Shown here in pieces: positions 24,896 to 36,324 of a stretch of DNA of 64,000 nucleotides. The stretch is from Cavia porcellus (lineage: Eukaryota > Chordata > Mammalia > Rodentia > Caviidae): contig NW_026947493.1 of NCBI RefSeq assembly GCF_034190915.1, positions 42,464,501-42,528,500 on the forward strand, read 5' to 3'. How positions within the stretch are numbered: position 1 is the first letter of the stretch; each line of letters begins with the position of its first letter. A program made the position numbers and the translations under genes. The notes beneath the pieces are model-generated. The model ran no database searches and was not told the DNA's origin. It saw nothing but the letters and a program-made list of their open reading frames with translations.

Positions 24896-25629
24896 TTTGA
24901 GGACCCAAAGACAAATCATATATTGGCATGCAGTAAAAACTAATCAATAGCAACAATTATGTCAGCCTTGCAATAGGAACATTATCAGCAACAATAATAG
25001 AGTCAAAGACAAATTGGACATTGACATACCACAAGCACCAGTAAAAGCTACCACTGTATTATTCTTCACCATAGTAAAAAGACCTATAATTAAAGTATAA
25101 ACACAAAGACAAACCAAATATTGACATACAGTAAATATCTACTAAATGCTATCATTAAATGATAGAGAATAATTCGGCAACATTAGTATAGAGTAAACTA
25201 AATATCTATAGATAGTGAAGCTTAATTAGTAACACTAGTAAACATGGAAGGACAGGATGATAAAAAAGTAAAATTTGATAAAGAAAAAGAACAGAAAGAG
25301 AGAAAATGAGATAAAGAATCCTACTAAAGAGTAAAAGAAAATTAATAGAATTAGAGAGGTAAAAGTAACAGAAAAGAACAAATGAGAAAATAATTAAAAA
25401 CAAAAATTTAGATCAAAATATAGGGAAAAGAGAAAAAAGGAAAAATCTTAAAAACCCAATGAGAGCTCACTCACATGCTAAGGCTCTACCCACCAGCCAA
25501 CATCGTGAGCCTCAGAAAATTCTTCAAAATCTAATGCTGTGGCTCCCGTGGTGGGGACGGAGAGGGGCAGGCCAGGCGTAGTTGCTAGGAAAAAGAGAAA
25601 TGCCACAGGTGTGACAGGGAGCATGCATG
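24896..25629. repeat. A-rich tract with a degenerate ~99-bp tandem repeat
   Basis: The block caaagacaaa followed by attg(a/g)cat and an agtaaa-containing stretch recurs at 24906, 25004 and 25104, giving a period of 98-100 bp over three copies. The tract is strongly A-rich on the plus strand to about 25450, then turns mixed. It could be the 5' UTR of L1-C or unrelated DNA. No coding frame exceeds 65 codons. Confidence 0.5.
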
Positions 25630-25822
25630 GAGGTACTGAGGATTAAACTCAAGCCCTTCCCACTGATGCATTAAGTTATATCCCCAGCTCCTCCTTTACT
25701 TCTTATTTTGAGACTAGGTCTAAGTCTCTATGTTGCCCAGGCTAAGCTCAAACTTGAAATCACCCTTCCTCTGCCTCCCAAGTGCTGAAATTACAGGCAT
25801 ATGCCACAATGCACAACTGATT
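25630..25822 (-). mobile_element. B1/ID composite SINE, minus strand
   Basis: In plus-strand order the segment shows an ID-like part reversed (ggtactgaggattaaactca to atatccccagct). A 7SL-derived, B1-like part follows, also reversed (atgttgcccaggctaagctc and tgcctcccaagtgctgaaat). This ID plus B1 dimer layout is known in rodents (B4 and the squirrel-type MEN-like families). It has many substitutions and no clear target-site duplication. The exact family is not assigned. Confidence 0.8.
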
Positions 25823-25996
25823 AAAAGGTCTTAATTTGGAAGATGGCAAAACAGTAAGCAGCAGAGTAAACAGCCTCTCTGAGAGAAATAGCCCAGGTGC
25901 TGGAATATAGCATTCTGGAGAAGACAAGAAAGAAAGAAATGGGTCCCCTTGACCCAAGAAGAAACTAAAGTGAGAATCAAAGCCCACAGAGAGAAT

Positions 25997-26027
25997 AAAA
26001 AGAAAAGAAAAGAAAAGAAAAGAAAAA
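25997..26027 (+). repeat. (AAAAG)n microsatellite
   Basis: About six aaaag units lie in the 5' UTR part of L1-D. The flanks are L1 sequence on both sides, so it is an internal simple repeat and not a retroposon tail. Confidence 0.92.
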
Positions 26028-26630
26028 CTTAAACAGAAGAGCCAGTGGTGCTTTCACCAGAGCTGGTCCCACTGTGCAAGGAGTGCCATTAGAATCCAGA
26101 AACACAAGGTCACAGGGAAATTGGTAGCTGGTACCTGGTGGCAGAGGAGAGCAGCAGACTGGAGAACTGCACTGGCTGGCAGTGAGTGTGGGGGATTCAG
26201 TTCTTCCATGGCAGTGGGGGCTTGGCTGGGCACCATTTTGGAGTCAGGCAGGATATGCCCAGAACCAAAACTGCAGCCAGCTTCATTCAGCCACTCCTAA
26301 CACAGAGCAGACTGGTGAAAATTTCTTGGACTGAGTCCCGCCCCGTGCTTGGTCCAATAGCCAATGCTGAGCTTTCTGTAAAGCTATCCCTAACCATCCC
26401 TGCCCACACAGCACATACTAACATGGTGAAGACTCCCAGTGGTTACCCACTCAGAAGAGAGGAGCCAGCCTGCCCCACCCCTGCTTATACTCCAGTAGTC
26501 ACTAGTAGATTGGGGAAAGCAGCAAACAACACAAATCCCTAGCCAGCACACTTCAGAGTAATTACAACCTGTATTATTACAGGAAGTACTAGAGACCCCA
26601 CTATCCACTTGTCTGGAAGAAACCAGGAAC

Positions 26631-27272
26631 ATGACAAGAGGAAGAAGCAAAAGGCAGTCTCCAGCCTCCAACCCAAGCAGTACTGGTCCAGGAGAGATAA
26701 ACACAGAAGAGATCAGGAGTTGCACATCTGCAATTTCTGAAGTAACAGCAACTGACATAAAGAAACAACTTCATGACAATAGAAATACTATTACAAGTAA
26801 AGAAAGACATAAGAAACATAATAAAAGAAATGCTAAGCACCTCTCAAGAAAACACAAATGAAACAATAGAGGCACATAGAAGAAGGAGGGAAACCTTCAA
26901 TGAAGAATATAAAAAAATTTAGAATAAATGAAACAGATTCAGATTCAGATGATCAGGAAATTAAAAACTCTATTGAAAGCTGGAAAAACTGCTTGAAAGA
27001 AACTAAAGATAGACGATCAAACCTTGAAGACAGATTCGCGATGTGTGGTTGTGAAAGGAAAGACCTCTTAAAAATATCAGGAAACCAGAAAGTAACAATA
27101 TAAAGGCTAGAAGATGACAAGAGGATATATAACTTAAGAATGAAAAATGTGAGTGAAGAAGCAGGGGTAAACACAAATAAAATACAAAGGCTATTTACAG
27201 AAATAATTAAAGAACTCTTCCCAAATATATGACAAGGAAATGATGCTCAGATAAATGAGGCATACAGAACTC
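26631..27272 (+). pseudogene. L1-D ORF1 N-terminal remnant
   Basis: The ATG at 26631 opens a 76-codon frame (MTRGRSKRQSPASNPSSTGP start) that stops at 26861. A second piece at 26900-27103 carries the coiled-coil block NSIESWKNCLKETKDRRSNL. Degraded RRM-like sequence (LEDDKRIYNLRMKNVSEE-type, interrupted) runs on to about 27272. Both order and sequence match HAL1-1 and HAL1-3 ORF1. The C-terminal domain is absent because the element is cut off. It is not functional. Confidence 0.8.
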
Positions 27273-28288
27273 TCTGTTTTTGAATGAATGCTTTCCAGAG
27301 ATTTTAGCCTTGGAACTCACCAGATCTTCGGGAAGGAAGGTGACTCACTGCTTAGATCTATTTTGTTTTCACGTGCATGTTTTTATGTGTGAATGTTGAA
27401 TCCTGCTCTGCCATTCCTTCTAGGCATGATTGATCAGTGATTTCCATCCCGAAGCTGTAGTCACTCCAGCTGCTCCAAGTTTCCTTTGTGCATTCCAGGT
27501 CACAGTTTTTCCTGCCTATAGCCTGTATGTTGTGAGGTGTCCTCCCTGCTTCAGAGGCCCTCCCTATCCACACACCCCAAACTACGATGATCATTCAAGC
27601 TGAATTATACCGATGACCGTACTTCCACACAGGACCAGCCTGGTTTTTCAACTCATAAGACAGGACCCCAGTCTGGGCTTAAATTTCTCAGGGGAGTCTA
27701 TGTCTAGCTCACACCCTCTCCAACTGTTTCTTATGGCTATCTCTACTCTAACTGGTAGGGTTACCCCAGAAACCCTGAAGTAGAGCTGTTCTATAATTAT
27801 GCTATGCCTCAGTCATAAGCAGCTAACCATTTTCCAGAAGGCTCCTGATTAAACTCTTGAATATGGTGGGCACTGCCCTGGATTTCTTCTCCATCTCTAG
27901 CCTGTAATGCAGGAGTCACTTTCAGAGCAAGGCTCTACATGGTTTTTGCAATTTGCAATAGCTATGGGCTTTTCTTGGGGCTAGTGCTACTGACCCAGCC
28001 TGTTGTTTCTCTCAGCCTGCTGACCCTCTCCAACCTTGTCTCTGTGGAAACAGATCCCCCTCTCAGGGACCCAGGGTAAGCTTTACAAACTGCTTTGTCC
28101 TTTTTCTGCATTGTACTATAACCCTCCAGCTTCTAGGTAGTTTTAGTTTTCCTTTCAATGCCTTCCTGATTTCTAGAAATCTACCTCTTTTTTTCTATTC
28201 ATCAATTGTTTTTCCAGGTGTCTTTATTCCTAGTCCTGGAGAGGCAGCTTTTAATCCTTCATAGTCTCCACTCTCAGTCATGACTATT
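27273..28288. other. Non-genic stretch
   Basis: Mixed composition, slightly pyrimidine-rich on the plus strand. No recognisable exon, RNA gene or repeat was found; the longest frames are under 80 codons without motifs. Confidence 0.5.
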
Positions 28289-28356
28289 TTTAACTGATGT
28301 ATAAGATTTATCATCATGCCTATTTAACTGATGTATAAGATTTATCATCATGCCTA
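28289..28356. repeat. Perfect 34-bp tandem duplication
   Basis: 28289-28322 is repeated exactly at 28323-28356 (unit starts tttaactgat, ends catgcctat region). Perfect identity suggests recent replication slippage or a templated insertion. It abuts a MIR relic. Confidence 0.92.
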
Positions 28357-28590
28357 TGAATTATCTCATTTAATTACCAGAATGACAGCAGGTGCAAAAT
28401 AGTCTTATTCCCATTTGTTCAATGCCTTTTCATTTAACAAATGTTTGTACATTTTAGAGATAAAGAAACATGCTGAGAGAGTTGAAATAATTTGTTTGAA
28501 GTTTTACAGCTAGTAAATTGCAAATACGGGGTTCCAATCCTTGTCTAAATACTTCAGGAAGTACTGCTAAGCAGTGTGGTTGCTGTCAGC
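28357..28590 (-). mobile_element. MIR SINE relic, minus strand
   Basis: The blocks gaattatctcatttaattac, ttagagataaagaaacatgc and cagctagtaaattgcaaata, then ggggttccaatcctt, match the MIR layout in reverse: a 'catttaat' block, a 'gaggaaactga' block, a 'cacagctagtaag' block, then a reverse B-box-like block. Divergence is high, as expected for this ancient tRNA-derived family. Confidence 0.78.
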
Positions 28591-28802
28591 TGTCACTGGT
28601 GCTGTACTCTTAAAAAGCCCTGCACTTTCCCCAGTGCAGAAAGACAGCTGAAGGCATTAGTCACTGCTCAAAGCTCAAGCACAGCAATGGGGCTGCAGGA
28701 ACTCACTCTTGTCTCCACATGTCTGAGCACTTGGGCTTGACTGAAGCTTGGAACTACTGACGAACTTTTATCTTTGTCTTTGAAAGAATCCACAGAATAC
28801 TA

Positions 28803-28880
28803 ATAGTCGTTACTATTTATTGAAAGCTACATGCTTGTGCCTTGCATGGGCACTACTGTTTAATGTTCACAACTCTGTCC
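28803..28880 (-). mobile_element. MIR SINE fragment, minus strand
   Basis: The text ttactatttattgaaagcta and tgccttgcatgggcacta, then tttaatgttcacaactctg, resembles the 3' half of MIR read in reverse. It is short and diverged. Confidence 0.55.
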
Positions 28881-31800
28881 TGCCCACCTCATGCTGCTCT
28901 GTGTTCAGAGGAGGAACACTTTAAGCTTGCCAAGGGGTTTCCTGGGCAGGGACTGTGAGACACCCCCTTTAAACCTCGGTCCTCAGAGCCAAGAATGTCT
29001 TAGGTTGTCTTACATATCTCCATGGCCAGTCCAATCCTGTTCCATCTCTCCTCAAAATCTGGTCATAAAATCAGCTTAAAGTGTTCGTGAATCAGGAATT
29101 CTGAAGGTGTGCTGCCTGCTGATTCACCTAGAGACCAGCCCCAGGCTTTTTCTTCATTTGGTTTTTCTCCTCATTTACTGCCTGACATGTACCTGCTTCT
29201 CACTTTTCATTTCCATTAAGGAAACATTGTTCAATAACACACTTTACATTATTCCCCTAAATCAGTCTTGTAGGAAAGAGACTCCCCTGTCCTCTGCCCA
29301 CTGTAGCACTTGGTAGCTGCTCCCAGAGACCCCTTCATCATGACAATACAAGCAGTTCTTAAATGTTGCTCAGTTAGATTTGACCACAGTAAACCTTTCA
29401 TTTTTTAAAGGAAGAATCAGTCAGAAGAGTGAGACTCTTATCTAAATTCACAGAGTATAAGCTAAGTTATCCACCTCCCAAGCCAGTCCTTTTGGTGAAA
29501 TGCACAGATAACAGCTGATGTCATCATCATCCTGGTCCAACCCAATGAAGACAGATCAAAGAGCAGAGAATTTCCAAGGTAGCAAGGCACACAGGCTACA
29601 TGAGCACACATAGAAAGCTAGGTAATACCTACTTCAAACATCCACTGTCATATACAGCAAAACATGTGCAGCACAAGGAAAAGTATTGAAAGAGAAATAG
29701 GGATAGGGAAGTTGTTTTTTTTTTTTTTTTTTTTTTTAATGACAGAGACGTATTTGCTCTGTTCTACATGTTTCAACAGAAGGCCCATGAAAGAGCTGAG
29801 ATTTCTAACTGTCTGGAATTGCAAGTGACTCATTTTAGAGATCTCCTCCTGAGGAAGTGGCTTTGGCTCCTATCGTGTGTTTACAGAAAATCAGCTCAGT
29901 TGTAAGTTGCTCCCAGTGAACTCTCCACCTTGACACCTTTGTAGTCCTACGTGCATGCATTTGGCTCAGTGTGAAATGTTGCCAGATCAAATCCTGGTCT
30001 GGCTCTCCACTTTTTGTTCCATATGCTTTCCAAAGCCATAAACCCCAGATTACAGGAACAGAGGGTGGGTTATTTATTTTCAGCCAAGGACTCAGAATAC
30101 TCCACCAAACAAACATGTTCACAGTGAAACCCAATTCTTAGTCATAATAGTTTTAAAAGAAAGTTTTTACTTTCAAGATCGTTGTTTTTCTTTTAAGACA
30201 TGAGTAAGTGAGCATCAGATGCTATGCCAGCAGGAGAGGCATTGTTGAGAAGGCAGCACACTCTAGAGGCAGTGAGGCCAGTTGGATGGTGCCCAAAAAT
30301 ATGATTTGGCTACCAAGATCTTATTGGTACCTGTTAACAGAGCACTCACTGCATACTTTTACTAGGATTCTCAGAATTAAGCGATGTACATTTCTAGCCA
30401 AGTTCTGTTACCAGTTTTCTAAGGATTACATAAAACCTTCTAAGCTTAAGGTGGGAATATTAACACTTGCCCAGCTTACCCATCCTGTTTGTTGTATGGG
30501 TTAAATGAACCCTTGTGAGAAGCCTTTGTTAGCAACAGGTATAGCCTCTACTTTTTTTTCCTGTGATGTGAGAAGTAATGTCTTTCACTGGCAGTGAGAT
30601 GGGAGAATTGAGGAGAGTGGTGGAGAATTGTAAAAGTTTCAACTGAAATAACCATAAAGATTCTCGGTAGAACTATAGCTGCTCTTGGGCCTGGAGATCT
30701 TGAACCTGTGTCACCCAGGACATAAACAATAGCATGCTGGTGGGTTGGTGGTGGAAAGTAGGGGTATTAACAATAGAAGAGTTACAACAATGGTGTTCTG
30801 AGAATCTTAGCTGAATAGGGAAAGGGTTAAAGTAAAGGGCACAATTGACAGATTTGGAAGTTCAGAAATTTTAGTGTAATAAAATGGAAAGCCTCATATT
30901 TAGATGGAAATACCATGTGCAGAAGGGAGTCATCTAGTAAGATAGGAAGCAATGGACAGAGTATAAAACCGGAGTTCAAAATCTAAGAGTTGATAGAATC
31001 TGGGATCTGAATAGGGCCAAGGGCTATATGCCAGGTGAGGATGATGGCTAGTGGGGCCACATGACTGCTAAAGGTCTCCAGGCTGAGGGTTGGGGTGGAA
31101 AGAGTGAAAGCTGCATGCCTGAGTTACCTGGAGAGTACCGGCAAGTTGTTAGAGCTGAGCTTTGGTAGTAGGGAGGATAAGAGCCTGTGTGTGGATAAGA
31201 CTAAGACTACTAGGGCTAAAGGCAAGACTGAACCTACAGATTATCAAACAAGATTAGTAATGTCACCCGTATGGCCTTGCTATCATTGGCAACTCTATTT
31301 GCAATCTTATTGATTAATCATAATTTTGACCCATGTTGTAAACACCTCGTGATTTTTATGTATAAAATTTCCTTTGAGAAATGGGCTCATTGGCAACCCA
31401 TTCAGGACCCCTCCCGTGTCTCAGGAGTTATTCCTATTTCCCATTCCTAGTCACCATTCATTTTCTCCAATAAAATTTCCTACTTTTGGGGGGTGGGGAG
31501 AGTTTATAGGTGGTAGGGGCATCAAAAGTAAGGGCAGAGTGTTATGAAAGGCAAGATGGCTAAGGGAGCCCGAGGGGAAAAAAAGGATCACCTGAGTACA
31601 TACTTAGATTTAAAATTCAATATGAATTGTATTTAAACAGGTCATTTTACATAATCACTGTGCTGGAAAACCTAGCCGAGACCTGTCGTTTGGGGAACTT
31701 TCCCATGTATCTGAGAAGGAAAGAACATCTGGCCTCGGTACACCCCTGGCAGGCATATGTTTATGCAAAATTGTAACCAGGTGATTGTCTCTGGTGGGTG

Positions 31801-31939
31801 CTTGGTTTTTTGCTGCCATTTGCTACCTGAATCTCTCATGGATCTTCAGTCTTGACCCAGCTGATGAGTAGAGAAATCTGAAATCTTAGAAACTTAATAA
31901 TTGCCCTAAAATTTCTATCAAATAGAAGTTTCAAAGTCA
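28881..31939. other. Non-genic stretch with a T run
   Basis: No gene was recognised. A 23-bp T run lies at 29715-29737 and could be the reversed tail of a minus-strand retroposed copy, though I recognise no parent sequence to its right and see no flanking duplication. Open frames such as 29835-30134 (minus, 99 codons) and 30208-30504 (plus, 98 codons) have no known motifs and no conserved-looking features. A G-rich tract occurs at 31484-31500. Confidence 0.5.
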
Positions 31940-32095
31940 GGTTTTTAAAATCTTTTAAGTTTTTTAAAAATACATTTTATCTGAATTGACACATAATAAC
32001 AACACATATTTATGGGATATAATGTGATATTTCAATACATGTAGAGTACAACATGAAAATCAGATTATGATACTGTTAAGATTATTATTTAAATT
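31940..32095 (-). mobile_element. Old L1 3'-end relic
   Basis: The text tttatctgaattgacacata, then catatttatgggatataatg and tgatatttcaatacatgtag, follows the typical 3' end of old mammalian L1 subfamilies in reverse. No ORF remains. Confidence 0.6.
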
Positions 32096-32389
32096 CCCTA
32101 ACTGACTAGCTCTTGGACACTTGCAAAATTCCAGTTTCAGAAGAATGCAACCAAAGGGTGGTAGCCTTTGAACACATGATGTGTTTCCAAGAGTGTTTTT
32201 CTCAGTAATTCCTGTAACCTCAAGTGGCCAGGGGAGAAATATTGTGGATACACAAAGTCAAGGGTGATTTTGCAAAAGGAGTATTATGAAGTTGAAAATT
32301 CCTGCCTACAGTTGATTTTCTTTTTGAACACCAGAGGGCAACACAGTCATACTGAATAATAGATCTGCCTTGCTTTGTCTGAAATCCTG

Positions 32390-32480
32390 AATGAATATAT
32401 ATATATATATTCATTGACTGTATATATTCACTGAATAAAATATATATATATATAGATATATATATATAGATATATATTTT
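32390..32480. repeat. (TA)n microsatellite cluster with a 26-bp perfect palindrome
   Basis: Positions 32390-32415 form a perfect palindrome: aatgaa, seven TA units, then ttcatt. Further TA and TATAGA runs extend to about 32480. It can form a cruciform or hairpin and is likely to vary in length. Confidence 0.9.
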
Positions 32481-32648
32481 AATGTATGAATATTTTCCCA
32501 GGCTTCTAGAAAAGTTACAGAGATGTCCTTATCCAGAAGCCTAGGGTAGGGAGACCTATGGGGAGGCACTGGTAATTCACCCTCCCATATCGCAAGATTA
32601 TCAGCTCTTCTGGGTCAGTTGTCAGGGGCACTTGGACTGTGTGCCCCT

Positions 32649-32650
<2 letters not shown>

Positions 32651-32716
<66 letters not shown>

Positions 32717-32733
32717 GAGAGAGAGAGAAGAGG
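32651..32733. repeat. (GA)n microsatellite, ~83 bp
   Basis: A nearly uninterrupted GA run, with short interruptions at its right end (gagagg and gagaag). It creates artificial open frames on both strands (Arg-Glu repeats on plus, Leu-Ser repeats on minus), which are not genes. Confidence 0.98.
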
Positions 32734-33371
32734 GAATACAGAAGAATCTGAACACTAGATTATATCGTTCGGAAAGGAGCCTCTTCATCTCTAAGAGAGG
32801 CAGCTCAGCTGCCTCTGGGCACCTTCCAATCATATTTCACAAGACTATTCTTAACAATGGCATGTTAGTAAGTAGCAAACTGACACTTACTCTGCAGGAT
32901 AGAAAAAACCCTTGCAGACTGAAAATTGTAAAATAAATTGATTGAAATTTAGTGATCCCTGAAAGTTCATTTTAAAAAGAAAGCTTTAACAAAATGAAGG
33001 AATGCACATGACCATACCTAACTGGTTATCTCTTTCTTAAATGAGTATCAAATATCGAACAATGTATATGCCTTGAGAAAGCACTTTTGAAAGTGTGATA
33101 TAAATGCAGCTGTTAATATCCAAGAGTGACTCTAGAATTTCTTCCTCTTACATATAGATCTATTATGTGGACTAGATTAGGCCCTATTTCAAAGGGGCTC
33201 CCTGAGAGTTAAGATGACTTTGTCTTCATTCCAGTTCTATTTGAACCACCACAAAGTAGGACTAAAAATTACTGTAGGTTGTTGTGTCCTGCTTTTATAG
33301 GCTACTCAGCTATATTCAGATGACAACGTGCAGAATAATTTCTGTTTGTAATCAAAACCCTAGTAAAAAGA
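32734..33371. other. Non-genic stretch
   Basis: No gene or recognised repeat. It separates the GA microsatellite from the start of L1-E. Confidence 0.5.
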
Positions 33372-35757
33372 CTCTTTCTTTATTCTAGATGTTAGTTCCC
33401 TGTCCAATGAACATTTGGCATAACTTTTTCCTGTTCTGTCTCTTCGCTCTGTTGGTTGCTTGCTTTGCTGTATAGAAATTTTTAAATTTGATATGATGCC
33501 ATTTGTTGGTTTTTAGTATTATTTCTTGTGCCATTGGGGTTCTGTTCCGAAAGTTCTTACCTATGCTTATGTCTTCAAGAGTTTTACCTATTTTATCTTC
33601 AAGCAGATTAAATGTTTCTATTTTAACATTGGATATTTGATTTATTTTTATTTTAGTTTAGGATGTGGTAAAATATCTGGCTTTAGATTGAATCTTCTGC
33701 ATGAGAGTATCCAGTTTTCTCAGCACTAGTTATTGAAGAAGTTATTTTTCTCCAGTATATTCTTTTGCCCCCTTATCAAATGTCAGATATCTAAACATGT
33801 CCTGGGCTGTTTCTACTTCTTCTATTCAATTCTGTTGACCCACACACCTACTTTGTGCCAGTACTGTGCTGTTTTAATCACAGTACCTTTATAGTATAAC
33901 TTGAAATCCACAACTGTGATGTCTCCTGTTTTGCTTTTGTAATCCCAGATTGCTTTTGCTATTCTGGGTCTCTTCTGATTCCATGCAAATTTTTGGATTA
34001 CTTTCTCTAGATCTGTGAGAAATGCTGGTGTGTTGACTAGGATTAGGATTGTGTTAAATCTGTGTATCAATTTTGAAAGTATAGCCATTTTGACTATGTT
34101 GGTTCTTCTTTTTTTTTTTTTTTTTTTTTTGTCTTTTTCATTTTTATCGGTACCAGGGATCGAACTCACGACCGCCTGCTTGCAAGGCAGGTGCTTATGC
34201 CGCTGAGCTAAATCCCCAGACGCATGTTGGTTCTTCTTATCCAGAAACAAGAAATACCTCTCCATTTTCTGATGTTCTCCTTCATTTTCTTTTTCAGAGT
34301 GATGTAGTTTTAATTTCTTTCACTTTCTTCATTAGGTTCATTCCGAAGTATTTCATCTTTCTTAGTGCTATTGTGAATGGTATTATTTTCCTAATTTCTT
34401 TCTCAGTGAGTTCATTATCAGTGTATAAGAACACTATTGATTTTTGTGCACTTATTTTGTATCTTGCTACACTGCTGAATTTGGTTTTTAATTCTAAGAT
34501 TATTTTGGTGAAATTTTGGGGGTCTCAAAATAGAGGATCTTATCATCTGCAAATAATGACACTTTGACTTCTTTTCCTAGACAGATCCCTTTTATTTCTT
34601 TCTCATGCCTGATTGCTCTGGCTAATATTTTGAGGACTCCATTTAGCAGGAATGGTGACAGTGGATATCCTTGCCTTGTTTCTGATTTGTGATCAATAGT
34701 TTTGATTTTGAGATAAGTTCCTTCTATAATTATTTTCTTCAGGGTTTTTATATGGATATTAGATTTTATCAAAGGCTTTTCCTGTATCGAGGCGCTCATG
34801 AGATTTTTGTCCTTCTGTGTTATGTGATGAATTAATTACATTTACTCATCTGTGTATGTTGAGTCATCCTTGCACTGTTGGGACAGAACACACTTGCGCA
34901 GTCTTCTTGATGATTTCTTGCATCCTGTTTGCCAGTACAATAAAATTTAGTTTGTGAATATTTCTGTTGATATCAGTTCAGGAACAGAAGTGGTTGGCAA
35001 AATTTTGCCTCATTTGCAAATTACACATTGGGTGATAAACATGACCTTGGTTTTTTCCCCCAGAATTGTGGACTAATTAAGTTCATGAACTGTGGAACCA
35101 CTGTATTTTGTTGAAGAGTTTTGCATCTATATTCATTAGAATGACTGGCCTGAAGTTCTCTTTTATGGTTGGGTCTTTAATTGGTTTTTGGATCAGGGTA
35201 TGTGGACTTCCAATGATTTGAGGAGTATTCTCTCAATTTCATTTAAGAGTCTAAAGAGTACTAGTATTAGATCATCACTGAAGTTCTTGTAGAATTTGGC
35301 AGGGAATCCATCAAATGCTGTGCTTTTCTTCATTGGTAGTTTATTATTGTTATTATTATTATTACTGCTTCCATTTCATTTTCAGTTATTGGATTATTTA
35401 AGATTTCTAAATCTTCTTGGTTCAGTTTGGTAATTCATATATACCTAGGAATTTTACCATTTCTTCTGAGCTCTCCAATATTTTAGTACACAGATTTATG
35501 AAGTAGTTGCTAATAATTTTAATGAATTTTGGTAGTATCCACTTTGATTTTGCCTTTTTCATTTCATATTGTATTAATTTTTGTCTTTACTTTTTGTATC
35601 AAATTGCCTAAGGGTTTATCTATTTTGTTTAATCTTTCAAAGAACCAATTCTTCAATTTATTGATTATTTGTATTTTTCTTTTAGTTTTTATTTCATTGA
35701 TTTATACTCTGGTCTTTAGAAATTCCTTCCTTGTACAAGTTCTGATTTTGATTTTTT
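33372..35757 (-). mobile_element. L1-E, first segment: ORF2 part of an old L1, minus strand
   Basis: Minus-strand ORF2 pieces are clear. The C-terminal half is at 33822-34265 ([32 protein letters not shown]). The palm is at 34500-34799, with [17 protein letters not shown] and the catalytic [11 protein letters not shown]. The linker follows to 35757. The 3' UTR and the very C-terminus are missing at the left. An ID SINE splits it at 34111. The element stops at the L1-F insertion and resumes at about 53500, because the joined text continues the ORF2 linker without a gap. Frames are interrupted, so it is inactive. Confidence 0.82.
34111..34223 (-). mobile_element. ID SINE in L1-E, minus strand, near-consensus
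   Basis: On the minus strand it reads ctggggatttagctcagcgg, gcataagcacctgccttgca, a gcaggcggtcgtgagttcga block and ccctggtaccgataaaaat, then a long A tail (T run at 34111-34130). A perfect 15-bp target-site duplication atgttggttcttctt flanks it at 34096-34110 and 34224-34238. The intact A and B boxes and retained CpGs (gtcgtgagttcga) suggest a young insertion. Confidence 0.96.
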
Positions 35758-36131
35758 TCCCTTTAAAAAAATTATTTAAAGAGAAAAAAAGCAAAACAAG
35801 AAAACGGTAGAAATAATACAGAATTCCAAAAAATAAACAGTAAGAAATCACTAGTTCATAAATTACATATTGTCATCTTAGAAATAGTTGTTCAAGTTAC
35901 AAAATTAAAGCATACAAAGTAAACATTCAAACAGTGAGACTGCAAACAGTTCTGCTCAATGATCCAGGAAAAACTTAGCAATATGGTTACCTATCTTACA
36001 CACTTAAACATACATGAACTTATATCCTTTAGAGCACTTTCTTTTTCTCTCTTTCTTACAATAGCAATTACACATTTTGGGTTTTATTACTCATATAGTT
36101 CTTATTACTTTTTGCACTAGAGACACAATGT

Positions 36132-36229
36132 GATATTTATAAATATGATTCTTATTTATTTCACTTATGAGGATATTTATAAATATGAGAATATTTATAA
36201 ATATGATTCTTATTTATTTCATTTATGAG
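36132..36229. repeat. 40-bp duplication in the L1-F 3' UTR
   Basis: 36132-36171 is repeated with one or two changes at 36190-36229, and an 18-bp partial copy (36172-36189) sits between them. The unit is AT-rich (gatatttataaatatga...). L1-B has a single copy at the same place, so the duplication arose in L1-F. Confidence 0.85.
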
Positions 36230-36314
36230 GATAGCCTCAAGTTGCCTCCATGTGCCTATGAAGGCCTCAAGATCATCCTTTTTATAGTTGAGTAGTATTC
36301 TATTGTATAAAAAT

Positions 36315-36324
36315 ACTTCATCTT
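36315..36324 (+). repeat. 5' target-site duplication of HAL1-1
   Basis: acttcatctt occurs here and again after the poly(A) tail at 39520-39529. It marks target-primed insertion of HAL1-1 into L1-F. The top strand at the cut reads aaaat/actt, which is not the optimal L1 endonuclease site. Confidence 0.88.

Larger units (their letters stand above)
25835..27272 (+). mobile_element. L1-D: 5' part of a LINE-1, plus strand, 3' end missing
   Basis: The element starts near ggaagatggcaaaacag, has a 5' UTR to 26630 and enters ORF1 at 26631. It breaks off inside the RRM-like domain of ORF1 at about 27272, just after the gaggcatacagaac block. It has no ORF2, 3' UTR or poly(A) tail, which is the reverse of the usual 5' truncation. 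It is the only L1 copy here on the plus strand. A deletion, or recombination after insertion, would explain the loss. Confidence 0.75.
35758..36324 (-). mobile_element. L1-F, first segment: 3' UTR and ORF2 tail, minus strand
   Basis: Starts with the A-rich tail region reversed (T-rich at 35750-35762), then the family 3' end (gaaatcactagttcataaat, acattcaaacagtgagactg). An internal duplication lies at 36132-36229. It reaches the end of ORF2 (the reversed ME-YY block near 36290) and is then interrupted at 36324 by HAL1-1. It resumes at 39520. The joined host sequence reads tgtataaaaatacttcatct then tttcatccactctg, identical in layout to L1-B at 7486-7512. Confidence 0.88.

Noticed and set aside
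32619..32936. Plus-strand open frame of 105 codons with Arg-Glu repeats, and its minus-strand Leu-Ser counterpart
   Set aside because: Both are translations of the (GA)n microsatellite at 32651-32733.
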